Shown: positions 34,558 to 43,441 of the stretch, one piece after another
Layout of the letters: every line of letters starts with the position of its first letter
Numbering within the stretch: the first letter of the stretch is position 1
Assembly: GCA_965230765.1 (NCBI GenBank)
Contig: CBDDLR010000001.1
Coordinates: 1,054,001-1,118,000 of the forward strand
Direction: 5' to 3'
Length of the DNA: 64,000 nt
Source: Sunxiuqinia sp965230765
Lineage (GTDB): Bacteria > Bacteroidota > Bacteroidia > Bacteroidales > Prolixibacteraceae
Made by a program: the position numbers and the translations under genes
Notes under the pieces: model-generated
The model's database searches: none
Seen by the model: only the letters and a program-made list of their open reading frames with translations
Told to the model about the DNA's origin: nothing

Positions 34558-35860
34558 TTCAAAATTACATATTACTGAAATTAGCCAACAGGTAATAAAA
34601 CCAATTGTTGGGAAACCAGATAAACTATGGTATCTGGGCTTTGCACTTTCTTCAATTGCAATTATAATCGGAGGTTTCGGACTTTACAATACGCTAAAGT
34701 ATGGAATAGGAACATGGGGACTTGATCGTACCGTTGGATGGGGCTTTGCCATTACTAACTTTGTTTGGTGGATTGGAATTGGCCATGCTGGAACATTTAT
34801 CTCGGCCATTCTATTACTGTTCAGACAAAAATGGCGAATCGCTATCAACCGTTCTGCGGAAACCATGACTATTTTAGCAATTCTTTGTGCAGCAATATTT
34901 CCGATCATACACATGGGAAGAATTCCACTCTTTTATTATGTGTTTCCATATCCAAATACCAGAAATGTCTGGGTAAATTTTAACTCACCACTGCTATGGG
35001 ATGTTTTTGCCATTTCAACTTATTTTATTGTTTCACTTATGTTCTGGTATGTGGGACTAATTCCTGACCTGGCTTTCCTTTCAAAGCAAAAAGTAAACAA
35101 GCTAAAAAAATGGTTCTTTGAAAAGTTTAGCCTTGGATGGGTTGGCTCTGCCAGGCAATGGAAAAACCATGGGATAATATCTTTTCTACTGGCAAGCCTG
35201 GCAACTCCATTGGTTATTTCAGTGCATTCAATTGTTAGTATGGATTTTGCCACCTCAATTATTCCGGGATGGCATTCCACAATCTTTCCTCCATATTTTG
35301 TAGCTGGTGCTATTTTTTCGGGCTTTGCCATGGTTATTTGTCTTCTTATTATTGCCAGAAAAACACTCAATCTAGATCGGCTAATTACCATCAACCACCT
35401 TGAGAATATGAATAAAATTGTTTTAGTTACCGGGGTTATGGTTGCTTTGGCCTATTTCATTGAAAATTTCCATGCTTTTTCTTCTGAAAACCAATATGAG
35501 CAATTTGTTTTCATGAACCGCCTGACAGGAGATTATGCCATTTTTTACTGGATTATGCTCTTCATAAATATTTTGATCCCTCAAGTTCTTTGGGTAAAGA
35601 AACTACGAAGAAGTATCGCCTTTTCTTTTGTCATCGCTATTCTGATAAATATTGGCATGTGGCTGGAACGGTTTATCATCGTTGTCACCTCATTGCACAA
35701 AGACTTTATACCAGCTAACTGGACTTACTATGTTCCTACATTTACAGAGGTTGCCATTTTTATTGGAACTTTTGGCTTCTTTTTAGGTGGTTTTTTGTTA
35801 ACAATCCGCTTCTTACCTCTTGTTTCATTGTCGGAATTAAAAACAAATGCCGATGAATAA
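34550..35860 (+). CDS. actC: Alternative Complex III ActC, NrfD-like membrane subunit
   Basis: A 436-residue integral membrane protein with about ten helices, of the NrfD/PsrC family that binds and oxidises quinol. Conserved family features are 'GIGHAGTFISAILLLFRQKW', 'FYYVFPYPNTR' and 'SVHSIVSMDFA'. Length and position directly after actB identify ActC. It overlaps actB by 8 bp and actD by about 14 bp, giving a compact operon. Confidence 0.93.
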   Translation: MADSKLHITEISQQVIKPIVGKPDKLWYLGFALSSIAIIIGGFGLYNTLKYGIGTWGLDRTVGWGFAITNFVWWIGIGHAGTFISAILLLFRQKWRIAINRSAETMTILAILCAAIFPIIHMGRIPLFYYVFPYPNTRNVWVNFNSPLLWDVFAISTYFIVSLMFWYVGLIPDLAFLSKQKVNKLKKWFFEKFSLGWVGSARQWKNHGIISFLLASLATPLVISVHSIVSMDFATSIIPGWHSTIFPPYFVAGAIFSGFAMVICLLIIARKTLNLDRLITINHLENMNKIVLVTGVMVALAYFIENFHAFSSENQYEQFVFMNRLTGDYAIFYWIMLFINILIPQVLWVKKLRRSIAFSFVIAILINIGMWLERFIIVVTSLHKDFIPANWTYYVPTFTEVAIFIGTFGFFLGGFLLTIRFLPLVSLSELKTNADE

Positions 35861-36347
35861 ACCCGATAAAATAGCACTGGTTTTTAGTTCGAGAATTGAA
35901 CTGAAAAAAGCTTTTGAGCTAATTTCAAAAAATCAATTAGAGATTGTTGACATTTTTGCTCCCTGCCATTTGCCAGAATACGATGAAATTCACAAAAACA
36001 ATAAAGTCATACCCGTTTTGGGCTTAATTGGTGGCTTTATCGGATTAACAGGAAGTTTTTTGTTTTTATGGTGGATTAGTACAACAGCTTACCCAACAAA
36101 TTTTGGAAATAAACCATTACTGGCTATCCCTTCATTTATTCCTGTACTTTTTGAATGCATGGTTTTACTGGCCTCCTTTTTTATGTTTTACTGGTTTTAT
36201 TTCTGGCTTAAAAAGAAAAAATCATTTTTAAACCAAATAAAGAATCTGATTGCTGATGATAAATTTGTTATTCTGCTTGAAACTAAAGCTAATTTAAAAT
36301 TTGATCCGAGCAATTTTGAAGCTGAAGAAATTAGAATTATAGAATGA
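35847..36347 (+). CDS. actD: Alternative Complex III ActD (DUF3341)
   Basis: A 166-residue protein with two membrane helices (about 53-75 and 96-116) between a small N-terminal domain ('FSSRIELKKAFELI', 'IFAPCHLPEYDE') and a short cytoplasmic tail. This is the DUF3341 layout of ActD, a small subunit of Alternative Complex III. Possible starts are the ATG at 35847 or 35853. Overlap with both neighbours supports co-translation. Confidence 0.88.
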   Translation: MPMNKPDKIALVFSSRIELKKAFELISKNQLEIVDIFAPCHLPEYDEIHKNNKVIPVLGLIGGFIGLTGSFLFLWWISTTAYPTNFGNKPLLAIPSFIPVLFECMVLLASFFMFYWFYFWLKKKKSFLNQIKNLIADDKFVILLETKANLKFDPSNFEAEEIRIIE

Positions 36348-37837
36348 AAAACTCAAGAAAAATAGAAAGATTAGGTTTATTAGCAATTGGGACAATTATC
36401 TCTATTTTAACATTTTTCACAAACTTCACTACATTTCATAGAACGCTTTTTCTTATAAGCCTTTATTTTTGTGTTTCTTCTTTTTCATCGATACTTTTTT
36501 TAGCTGCTCATCAATTGGCAAATTCAAGTTGGAAAACCGAGCTAAGTAAATTTAATAAGCATTTTGAAAGTTTAACCTATTTGTTTTCCTATTTTTTAGT
36601 TATTTCTGTTATTCAATTATCACTTCAAAATTCTTCTTCTATTTCTCCAACATCGATATTTACTGGCCTAGCATTGATTTTGTTTAGTCTTCTCCATTTC
36701 AGAATATTACATAAAGTAAATAGTACTGTTTGGTCAGCAATTTATTGCTTGGTATATCCTACAGTTATGATTTTTAGTAAACACTTTTTCTCAGGTTTAT
36801 TTCACATTGAACTACACAATACTCTTATTTCCTGGTTTTTTTTAATCTGCGGTGTTGTCAATTCAATAGCAGTATTTGCAATCTTAAATCTCTCTAAATC
36901 TGACAACAAGATAATTACAGATGTCAGCAGATTTCTTTTTGCATTTTGTTGTATTTGGATGTATTTCTGGTATAGCCAATTTATGCTGACTTGGTATGGA
37001 AATTTACCGCATGAAATTGAATCATATTATGTTCAGTTTAAAAAATTCCCATTATTATTTTATTTGAATATTATTCTGAACTTTGGCCTTCCTTTCATCC
37101 TTTTACTCACAAAAATCCAGAAGAAGAACAAGTTCTTTTTGTTTGTATCTTCTTGTTCTGTTATTATTGGTCAATGGATAAATATTAACCTTCTTTTCTT
37201 AAGTGGTTCATTGGTAATTTCATTATCGGTAATCTTTATTCTGGTTAGTTTGATTGTCTTGTACCTGAAATTATTGATTGGGAAAAGCTCAACTGTATTT
37301 CTTGCAAAGTGTATGCTGATTGCTCTGTTTTTGTGTGGAAATAGTTGTAAAACAGATCGAAATCATCCCGGATTTGTTTATTTCCCGGAAATGGACAAAT
37401 CTAGCTCAGTGCAGTCAAATCAGTTTCATCCATACTTTAAAGATAGCACTTCCATGCGCCCTCCTGTTCGCGGGACTGTTCCACGTGAATTTATTCCTTA
37501 TCAACTACGCAAAAACTCAAGGGATGTAGTAAAAGCAAAAACTCAAGTTTGCCCAATAGAAGCTTCAGAAGAAAACGTTGTGGAGGGAAAAGAACTTTAT
37601 GAGGAGTATTGTTCTCAATGCCACGGGATAAATGCAGATGGGAAAGGTCCACTTTTTACAAAAGGATATTATGGCTATAAACCTGCAGACCTTACCAGTG
37701 AGAAAATACAATCGAAAACAGAAGGTGAACTATTTCACTCCATATCAGTTGGTTACAATTTAATGAAAGCTCATAAGCCAATTTTAACCCCTGAAGAAAG
37801 ATGGAAAATTGTTCTGTTTATAAAAAATTCAAACTAA
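36344..37837 (+). CDS. ActF-ActE fusion: membrane subunit joined to monohaem cytochrome
   Basis: A 497-residue protein in one open frame. Residues 1-325 have about ten helices with the ActF signature 'FAFCCIWMYFWYSQFMLTWY' followed by 'GNLPHE'. At residue 331 a lipoprotein-like 'LFLCGNSCKTDRNHPGF' begins an ActE-like part with 'RGTVPREFIPY' and the haem motif CSQCH (C423-H427) in 'EEYCSQCHGINADGKGP'. In canonical operons actE precedes actF as separate genes. Here the order is F then E and the two are fused, so the cytochrome is tethered to the membrane subunit. No stop or frameshift separates them. No oxidase subunit follows. Confidence 0.82.
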   Translation: MKNSRKIERLGLLAIGTIISILTFFTNFTTFHRTLFLISLYFCVSSFSSILFLAAHQLANSSWKTELSKFNKHFESLTYLFSYFLVISVIQLSLQNSSSISPTSIFTGLALILFSLLHFRILHKVNSTVWSAIYCLVYPTVMIFSKHFFSGLFHIELHNTLISWFFLICGVVNSIAVFAILNLSKSDNKIITDVSRFLFAFCCIWMYFWYSQFMLTWYGNLPHEIESYYVQFKKFPLLFYLNIILNFGLPFILLLTKIQKKNKFFLFVSSCSVIIGQWININLLFLSGSLVISLSVIFILVSLIVLYLKLLIGKSSTVFLAKCMLIALFLCGNSCKTDRNHPGFVYFPEMDKSSSVQSNQFHPYFKDSTSMRPPVRGTVPREFIPYQLRKNSRDVVKAKTQVCPIEASEENVVEGKELYEEYCSQCHGINADGKGPLFTKGYYGYKPADLTSEKIQSKTEGELFHSISVGYNLMKAHKPILTPEERWKIVLFIKNSN

Positions 37838-37857
37838 TGTTTTACTTTTACTGATCA

Positions 37858-37883
37858 TGTTACGTTTTATGTAATTAATAACA
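37858..37883. promoter_or_regulatory. Palindromic putative operator before the NikR-like gene
   Basis: TGTTA (37858-37862), 16 bp, TAACA (37879-37883). NikR binds half-sites with 16 bp between them, so the spacing fits. It lies directly before the nikR-like ATG and would allow autoregulation. Confidence 0.5.
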
Positions 37884-37885
37884 CC

Positions 37886-38284
37886 ATGGCTGTTACACGT
37901 TTTGGAGTATCATTGGAAGAAGATTTGCTTAAAGCATTGGATGAGTATGTAAAAGAAAATGCTTTTTCAAATCGCTCACAAGCTATTCGGTTCCTCGTAG
38001 AGAAAAACCTTGTGGAGCACAAATGGCAATGTGATAACATTGTTGCAGGTGCAATTACCCTGGTGTATAATTTTCAGAAAAAAGATGTTCGTTCAAAATT
38101 GATGGATATCCAAAGTAATTATCAAGATGTTGTATTGTCGTCTCAGTATTATCATATCAACAAAGAAAATTGTTTGGAGATTATTGCAGTGAAAGGTCCT
38201 TCTTTTAAGTTGACAGAATTGTCTGACAAGTTAATAGCTGTAAAAGGCATTCAACATGGAAAACTGATTATGAGTAAAGTATAA
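37886..38284 (+). CDS. NikR-like ribbon-helix-helix metalloregulator
   Basis: A 132-residue protein. N-terminal ribbon-helix-helix (1-45, 'TRFGVSLEEDLLKALDEYV', 'FSNRSQAIRFLV') and C-terminal ACT-like metal domain, as in NikR. Of the four nickel ligands of E. coli NikR (His76, His87, His89, Cys95), the sequence 'SSQYYHINKENCLEI' keeps the His89 and Cys95 equivalents; the His87 position is Tyr and the His76 position aligns with Ser. It may respond to another metal or bind nickel differently. It is 48 bp after the act operon and 60 bp before a TonB receptor, the likely target. Confidence 0.85.
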   Translation: MAVTRFGVSLEEDLLKALDEYVKENAFSNRSQAIRFLVEKNLVEHKWQCDNIVAGAITLVYNFQKKDVRSKLMDIQSNYQDVVLSSQYYHINKENCLEIIAVKGPSFKLTELSDKLIAVKGIQHGKLIMSKV

Positions 38285-38301
38285 AATTTTTTATTCATTT
38301 G

Positions 38302-38329
38302 GTGTTACGTTTTTAGGATAATGTGTTAC
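38302..38329. promoter_or_regulatory. Direct repeat GTGTTAC before the TonB receptor
   Basis: GTGTTAC occurs at 38302-38308 and 38323-38329, 21 bp apart, about two turns. The first is followed by GTTTT as in the operator before the NikR-like gene (shared TGTTACGTTTT). These may be regulator half-sites controlling the receptor gene. Confidence 0.4.
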
Positions 38330-38344
38330 TTTAATATTAATAAA

Positions 38345-40465
38345 ATGAAAATTCAAATACTTTTATTTCTTTTAATTAGCTGTGTATATTTAAATGCACA
38401 AACTATTAAAGGAACAATAACTGACTCCGAAACAGGAAATATCTTGCCTGGAACTTCATTGTCCATTTCATCAAAAAATGGATACATCGCTGATGAAGAT
38501 GGTAGTTATAAAATTTCCATAAATGAAGCTGGAAACTATGAGCTTAAAGCAAGCTTTATTGGATTTGAAAGTCAGACAATTCCTTTTAGTATTGGCAAAT
38601 CAGAAATAAAAACAATTGATATTAAGCTTGTACCGACCACCTACAAGCAGGAACAAGTTGTTGTTTCTGCAAACAGGATAAATACCAATAGAGAACAAGT
38701 TCCAATGACCATTTCGGTTGTAAACCAAAAACATATAGAGCAAAGTTCTGAGACCAATGTGTTACCTATTTTGAGCAAGCAAATTCCAGGTTTGTTTGTA
38801 ACAGAACGTGGTATTTCTGGTTTCGGATTAGCACCGGGATCTGCCGGGAAAATAAGTATTAGAGGTGTTGGTGGTTCAGGTAGTTCATTCCCTGTACTCG
38901 TTTTGATTGATGGGCAACCACAATTTATGGGCATTTTTGGTCACCCAATTCCTGATAGCTACGCTTCAACAGATATTGAAAAAATTGAGGTCATAAAAGG
39001 ACCAGCATCAATTCTTTACGGCACCAATGCGATGGGTGGAGTAATCAATATGATTACAAAAACCAATGATCAGGATGGTCTTCATTTCAAGGGGAGAGGA
39101 ATGTTTGGTAGCCATTCCACGTGGAAAATTAATGGATCAGCTAGCTACAAAAAAGATAAACTTTCGGTTTTTGGCTCCTGGAATCATGATGAAACTGATG
39201 GTCATCGGGAAAATTCTGCTTTTCAACTAGACAATGGCTTTTTGAAAGTTGGATACGACATCAACAATAATTTTTCATTTTCAGCCAACATTAACCAAAG
39301 CGATTTTAAAGCTTTTGATCCAGGTTCAATTTACGGAGATAACCCTTCAGTTTACAACAACAATGCTTTTTTTGTTGACATCGTTCGAACCAGTAGCTAC
39401 TTTACCTTATCCAATAAATTTGAAAAAATAGAAGGTGGGCTTAAAGTGTATTATATGCACGGTGATCACCTGGTTTCAAATGGCCCAAATCCAGATTGGA
39501 ATTCAATAGACGAAAACATTGGCTTAAGTTTTTACCAGGGATTACGCCTGTTTGAAAATAACTTGATTAGCATAGGTATTGATACAAAAAATTACGGTGG
39601 AAAAGGTTCACCGGTTATGCGCCCTGTATTTGAGAATGGACAGTTTGTAGGTATGACACCAACTCCCTATGATGATCGCTGGATAAGCGTTTCAGAAACA
39701 GGTGGCTATTTAATCATACAACATCGGTTTAATCGGTTGACAACCAATGCCGGGCTGCGATATGAAAACCATCGCTTGTATGGTTCAGAATTTGTTCCAC
39801 AGTTTGGTTTAGCATTTACTGCATCTGAAAACACAAATTTCAAAGCATCTGTTTCAAAAGGTTTTCGAAATCCTTCAATCCGTGAATTATATCTTTTTCC
39901 CCCAGCAAATGAGAACCTTGAACCAGAGCGCATGTGGAACTACGAAATTGGGTGGTTGCAATATTTCCTAAACAAACGCTTAAGCATGGAAACAAACGTT
40001 TTTCTAGCTGAAGGAGACAATCTAATCATGACTTTACCTAATCCTTCTCCTCCTCCAGCTGTTTTAAACGTCAATTCAGGCGATTTTTCGCACAAAGGGG
40101 TGGAAATAGATGCGAAGTATAGAATTACCAACAAAATTAATTTACAGGCCAGCTATAGTTATCTGGATATGGATTCACCTAAAATATCTTCACCTGAACA
40201 TCAGTTTTTTATTGGTGGAAGCTATCATACCAATCAATTTGACTTCAATATCAATCTTCAACACATAGGAAATCTTTACACCAATATTCAACCTGAAAGT
40301 GTGCAAGATTACACCTTGCTAAATGCAAAAGTGAATTATAAATTGAATAAAAACCTTCAATTTTTTATTTCCGGAGAAAACCTTTTAGATGTTGAATATG
40401 AAGCTCAATACGGCTATCCAATGCCAGGAGCAACGGTGTTTACAGGATTTGAAGTAAACTTTTAG
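38345..40465 (+). CDS. TonB-dependent receptor with carboxypeptidase-regulatory-like domain
   Basis: A 706-residue outer-membrane receptor: signal peptide (ends 'VYLNAQ'), CarboxypepD_reg-like domain ('TIKGTITDSETGNILPGTSL'), plug domain ('ISIRGVGGSGSSFPVLVLID', 'IEVIKGPASILYGTNAMGG') and a 22-strand-type barrel ending in a Phe ('TVFTGFEVNF'). It is not the SusC type and has no SusD partner, which favours a metal, siderophore or cobalamin-like substrate. The start at 38345 gives a normal signal peptide; an ATG at 38321 lies inside the repeat region. The neighbouring NikR-like gene suggests metal-regulated uptake. Substrate cannot be read from sequence. Confidence 0.9.
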   Translation: MKIQILLFLLISCVYLNAQTIKGTITDSETGNILPGTSLSISSKNGYIADEDGSYKISINEAGNYELKASFIGFESQTIPFSIGKSEIKTIDIKLVPTTYKQEQVVVSANRINTNREQVPMTISVVNQKHIEQSSETNVLPILSKQIPGLFVTERGISGFGLAPGSAGKISIRGVGGSGSSFPVLVLIDGQPQFMGIFGHPIPDSYASTDIEKIEVIKGPASILYGTNAMGGVINMITKTNDQDGLHFKGRGMFGSHSTWKINGSASYKKDKLSVFGSWNHDETDGHRENSAFQLDNGFLKVGYDINNNFSFSANINQSDFKAFDPGSIYGDNPSVYNNNAFFVDIVRTSSYFTLSNKFEKIEGGLKVYYMHGDHLVSNGPNPDWNSIDENIGLSFYQGLRLFENNLISIGIDTKNYGGKGSPVMRPVFENGQFVGMTPTPYDDRWISVSETGGYLIIQHRFNRLTTNAGLRYENHRLYGSEFVPQFGLAFTASENTNFKASVSKGFRNPSIRELYLFPPANENLEPERMWNYEIGWLQYFLNKRLSMETNVFLAEGDNLIMTLPNPSPPPAVLNVNSGDFSHKGVEIDAKYRITNKINLQASYSYLDMDSPKISSPEHQFFIGGSYHTNQFDFNINLQHIGNLYTNIQPESVQDYTLLNAKVNYKLNKNLQFFISGENLLDVEYEAQYGYPMPGATVFTGFEVNF

Positions 40466-40546
40466 TGTTTCTCTAAAACATGACATTCTCTATCGATTTT
40501 GATTTGAAATGGCTTTAACTTGCATCCATAATTTCAAAGAAATGTT

Positions 40547-41575
40547 ATGAAGGCAATCGTTAAAAGTAAACCAGAAAGAGGCCTGTGGATGGAAGATGTT
40601 CCAATGCCGGTAGTTGGACACAATGATGTTCTTATTAAAATTAAAAAAGCTGCAGTTTGTGGCACCGACCTCCACATTTACAAGTGGGATGAGTGGGCTC
40701 AAAATACCATTAAAACACCCGTGGTGATCGGACATGAATACATGGGCGAAGTGGTTGAGATAGGTTCTGAGGTTGACCGGGTAAAAGTTGGTGAGCGTGT
40801 AACCGTTGAAGGGCATATTGCCTGCGGATTTTGCAGAAATTGCCGACGAGGACGTCAACACATTTGCGATCATACCGTTGGAATTGGTGTTCAACGCGAT
40901 GGTGGCTTTGCAGAATATATCTCTGTTCCAGCTAAAAATGTACTGAAAGTTGATCCTAAAATATCCGATGAAATCATGGCAATTATGGATCCACTTGGAA
41001 ACGCAACGCATACCGCACTTTCATTTCCTCTTTTGGGTGAAGATGTATTGATAACCGGAGTTGGTGGTCCAATTGGTGCAATGGCAACAGCCGTTTGTAG
41101 ATTTGCAGGTGCCAGAAACATTGTTGGTTCCGACATTTCGAAATACCGTCGTGATTTGGCGCGTAAAATGGGTGCTACAAAAGTGATTGATCCGCTAAAT
41201 GATAGCATTCCTGAAGCGATGGAACGACTTGGAATGGTTGGAGGTTTTGATATTGGCCTGGAATGCAGTGGTTCTCCCATTGCTTTCAACGATATGGTGG
41301 AAAACATGTACAATGGTGGAAAAATTTCTTTGTTAGGATTGTTACCAACAGAAACTAAAATCAACTGGGGGAAACTGATTTTCAAAGGTTTAACCTTGAA
41401 GGGAATTTATGGCCGTGAAATGTACGAAACCTGGTACCACATGGAAATGATGCTCATAACCGGTTTGGATGTTTCGCCTGTTATCACTCACAGAATGAAG
41501 GCAGATGATTTCCAAAAAGCTTTTGATATAATGGAAGAAGGAAATTGTGGAAAGATTATTCTTGATTGGGAATAA
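40547..41575 (+). CDS. tdh: L-threonine 3-dehydrogenase
   Basis: A 342-residue zinc alcohol-dehydrogenase-family enzyme that oxidises threonine to 2-amino-3-ketobutyrate with NAD. Catalytic zinc region 'AVCGTDLHIYKWDEWAQ' and 'GHEYMGEV', structural zinc 'CGFCRNCRRGRQHIC', and NAD-binding 'GVGGPIGAMA' are present. Length matches E. coli Tdh (341). The usual partner kbl is not adjacent. Its stop directly abuts the stop of the convergent DUF4421 gene. Confidence 0.94.
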   Translation: MKAIVKSKPERGLWMEDVPMPVVGHNDVLIKIKKAAVCGTDLHIYKWDEWAQNTIKTPVVIGHEYMGEVVEIGSEVDRVKVGERVTVEGHIACGFCRNCRRGRQHICDHTVGIGVQRDGGFAEYISVPAKNVLKVDPKISDEIMAIMDPLGNATHTALSFPLLGEDVLITGVGGPIGAMATAVCRFAGARNIVGSDISKYRRDLARKMGATKVIDPLNDSIPEAMERLGMVGGFDIGLECSGSPIAFNDMVENMYNGGKISLLGLLPTETKINWGKLIFKGLTLKGIYGREMYETWYHMEMMLITGLDVSPVITHRMKADDFQKAFDIMEEGNCGKIILDWE

Positions 41576-42598
41576 TTAGTTCTTCTTAAACTTGATGCGA
41601 TGACTAACGGTAATACGGATAAACTCGCTGCCGTTAGTTATCGACATATCTTGCTTTACGAGTGAAGAACCGTGTACAAATTCAACCAGGCTTAATCCAA
41701 CCATGTATCTTTCGCATTGATACGATAGGGCCACGCGAAACTGTGAATTGAAGTTTGGCCTCAGCTTTTGAATGGTTCCCTGATCAACATACCGAAACCG
41801 AAGATGCTCCACTCCTCCACTTAAAATGTACGAACCTGTTAATAACCAGTTATTTGCAAACACCCAGGAATAGGCGTATCCAACATTTAAATTAACAGAA
41901 AAAGCCAGGCTGCCCTTAAAATCACGGTTTTTAATGAAATCGTCAGGATTGATTTCACGTGGAACAATTGCTGAATCGGCTGAAGTTAAGAAAGAATACA
42001 ATCCAATTCCTGCCAACAAGGTTCCAGCACTTAGTTTCTGTTTTTCAACTTGTTTAAACGCCGCACGATGCGAAAATCGTTCGTTATTAAAAATGTAATT
42101 AACGTTTAATCCAAAGTTTTGTGTGTGAATATCCCTTCGGTTATATTCAAAATCTGAATCTTCATATCCGGGCAAATATTCTTCACTGTCATTCAGGAAA
42201 TACCCCCTTGTACTTTTGGCCAGCAAATCAATGGTAAATTTTCTTCTGTAAACATAACTCTGTAGACCAAATGTACTTGTCCTCCCTATTTCTTCTTCAT
42301 CCCTGGTTGAAAAAGGAAACTGTGTGCCAATATTCACACCGAAAGACCTATAGTTAAAGCCTATTCCCAGGTTGTAGAAATCATTGGGCCTAAACTTCAA
42401 ACCTATGTCTTGCTCAGTATCTTTTAGCCTGAAATAGTTGATTTTGTTAGATGAATATAACCTGACAATTAAGTCATCCCGATATGATTCAATGTAGTTT
42501 GTATCTGTTTCACATTTACAGAAAAGCTCTTTTATTTGAGCCTCACTGCTTGTTGATACAAACACTAGAAACAGAACTATTTGAATCCCTTTTTTCAT
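41576..42598 (-). CDS. DUF4421 family outer-membrane protein
   Basis: A 340-residue protein with a signal peptide (ends 'SSEAQ') and alternating beta strands, consistent with a 10-12 strand outer-membrane barrel of the DUF4421 family found in Bacteroidota. Typical stretches: 'YNLGIGFNYRSFGVNIG', 'GLNVNYIFNNERFSHRAAF', 'VGLSLVEFVHG'. It ends in a basic tail. It is 3 bp downstream of exoA on the same strand, suggesting a two-gene unit. Function unknown. Confidence 0.8.
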   Translation of the reverse strand: MKKGIQIVLFLVFVSTSSEAQIKELFCKCETDTNYIESYRDDLIVRLYSSNKINYFRLKDTEQDIGLKFRPNDFYNLGIGFNYRSFGVNIGTQFPFSTRDEEEIGRTSTFGLQSYVYRRKFTIDLLAKSTRGYFLNDSEEYLPGYEDSDFEYNRRDIHTQNFGLNVNYIFNNERFSHRAAFKQVEKQKLSAGTLLAGIGLYSFLTSADSAIVPREINPDDFIKNRDFKGSLAFSVNLNVGYAYSWVFANNWLLTGSYILSGGVEHLRFRYVDQGTIQKLRPNFNSQFRVALSYQCERYMVGLSLVEFVHGSSLVKQDMSITNGSEFIRITVSHRIKFKKN

Positions 42599-42601
42599 TA
42601 A

Positions 42602-43369
42602 TTATCCTTCAATTTCAACCCATACCGGGCAATGATCGGAGTGCACAACGTCTGGCAATATTCCAGCTTTTTTTATTTTGTTTCCAAGCGTTTTAGTTAC
42701 CATGTTGTAATCAATCCGCCATCCTTTATTTTTTGCCCTTGCCCCAGCCCGGTAACTCCACCACGAGTAATGATGTGGTTCTTCCACTATTTTTCTAAAG
42801 CTATCAACGTACCCATCATTAACAAATTGTTGAAACCACTCTCTTTCTTCAGGTAAAAAGCCTGACGTTTTTTGCTGTTTTTCAGGATTATGAATATCTA
42901 TCCACAATCGACAAATGTTATAATCGCCAGAAATAATCAGATTTGGTTTTTCCTTTCTTAGTTCATTCAAATAATTTTGAAAATCTACAAGAAAATCCAT
43001 TTTATATTCTTGTCGTGGCCCTCCGGTTGTTCCCGAAGGAAAATACACACTTATAACAGAAATATCGCCAAAATCAGCACGTATTACCCGTCCTTCAACA
43101 TCATACTTTTCATTTCCCATCCCATATTCAACATGGTTTGGTTTCTCTTTACAAATAATTGCTACACCGCTATAGCCAGGCTTTTTTGCTGAAAAAGAGT
43201 AAATATTGTATCCTGCTTTCTGAATTTCTTCTTCATTCATTTGCCCGGGCTGAGCTTTTGTCTCCTGAATACACAAGACATCTGGATTTTCATTAATCAT
43301 CCATTCCAAAAAGCCTTTTTTAAAGGCTGCACGTATTCCATTTACGTTATATGATAAAATCCTTTTCAC
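42602..43369 (-). CDS. Exodeoxyribonuclease III / AP endonuclease
   Basis: A 255-residue EEP-family enzyme repairing abasic sites. Motifs: 'SYNVNGIRAAFKKGFLEW', 'PDVLCIQETKA' (metal-binding Glu), 'GDYNICRLWIDIHNP' (a variant of the usual GDfNv), and 'HSDHCPVWVEI' (catalytic His) at the C-terminus. Full length for ExoA/XthA type. It is divergent from rsgA with 72 bp between. Confidence 0.95.
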   Translation of the reverse strand: MKRILSYNVNGIRAAFKKGFLEWMINENPDVLCIQETKAQPGQMNEEEIQKAGYNIYSFSAKKPGYSGVAIICKEKPNHVEYGMGNEKYDVEGRVIRADFGDISVISVYFPSGTTGGPRQEYKMDFLVDFQNYLNELRKEKPNLIISGDYNICRLWIDIHNPEKQQKTSGFLPEEREWFQQFVNDGYVDSFRKIVEEPHHYSWWSYRAGARAKNKGWRIDYNMVTKTLGNKIKKAGILPDVVHSDHCPVWVEIEG

Positions 43370-43441
43370 AATTATTTTTTACTTTTGAAGCTGAATTAGC
43401 AGCGAAAATACAACGATTCTTTATATAACAAAAAAAATCAT

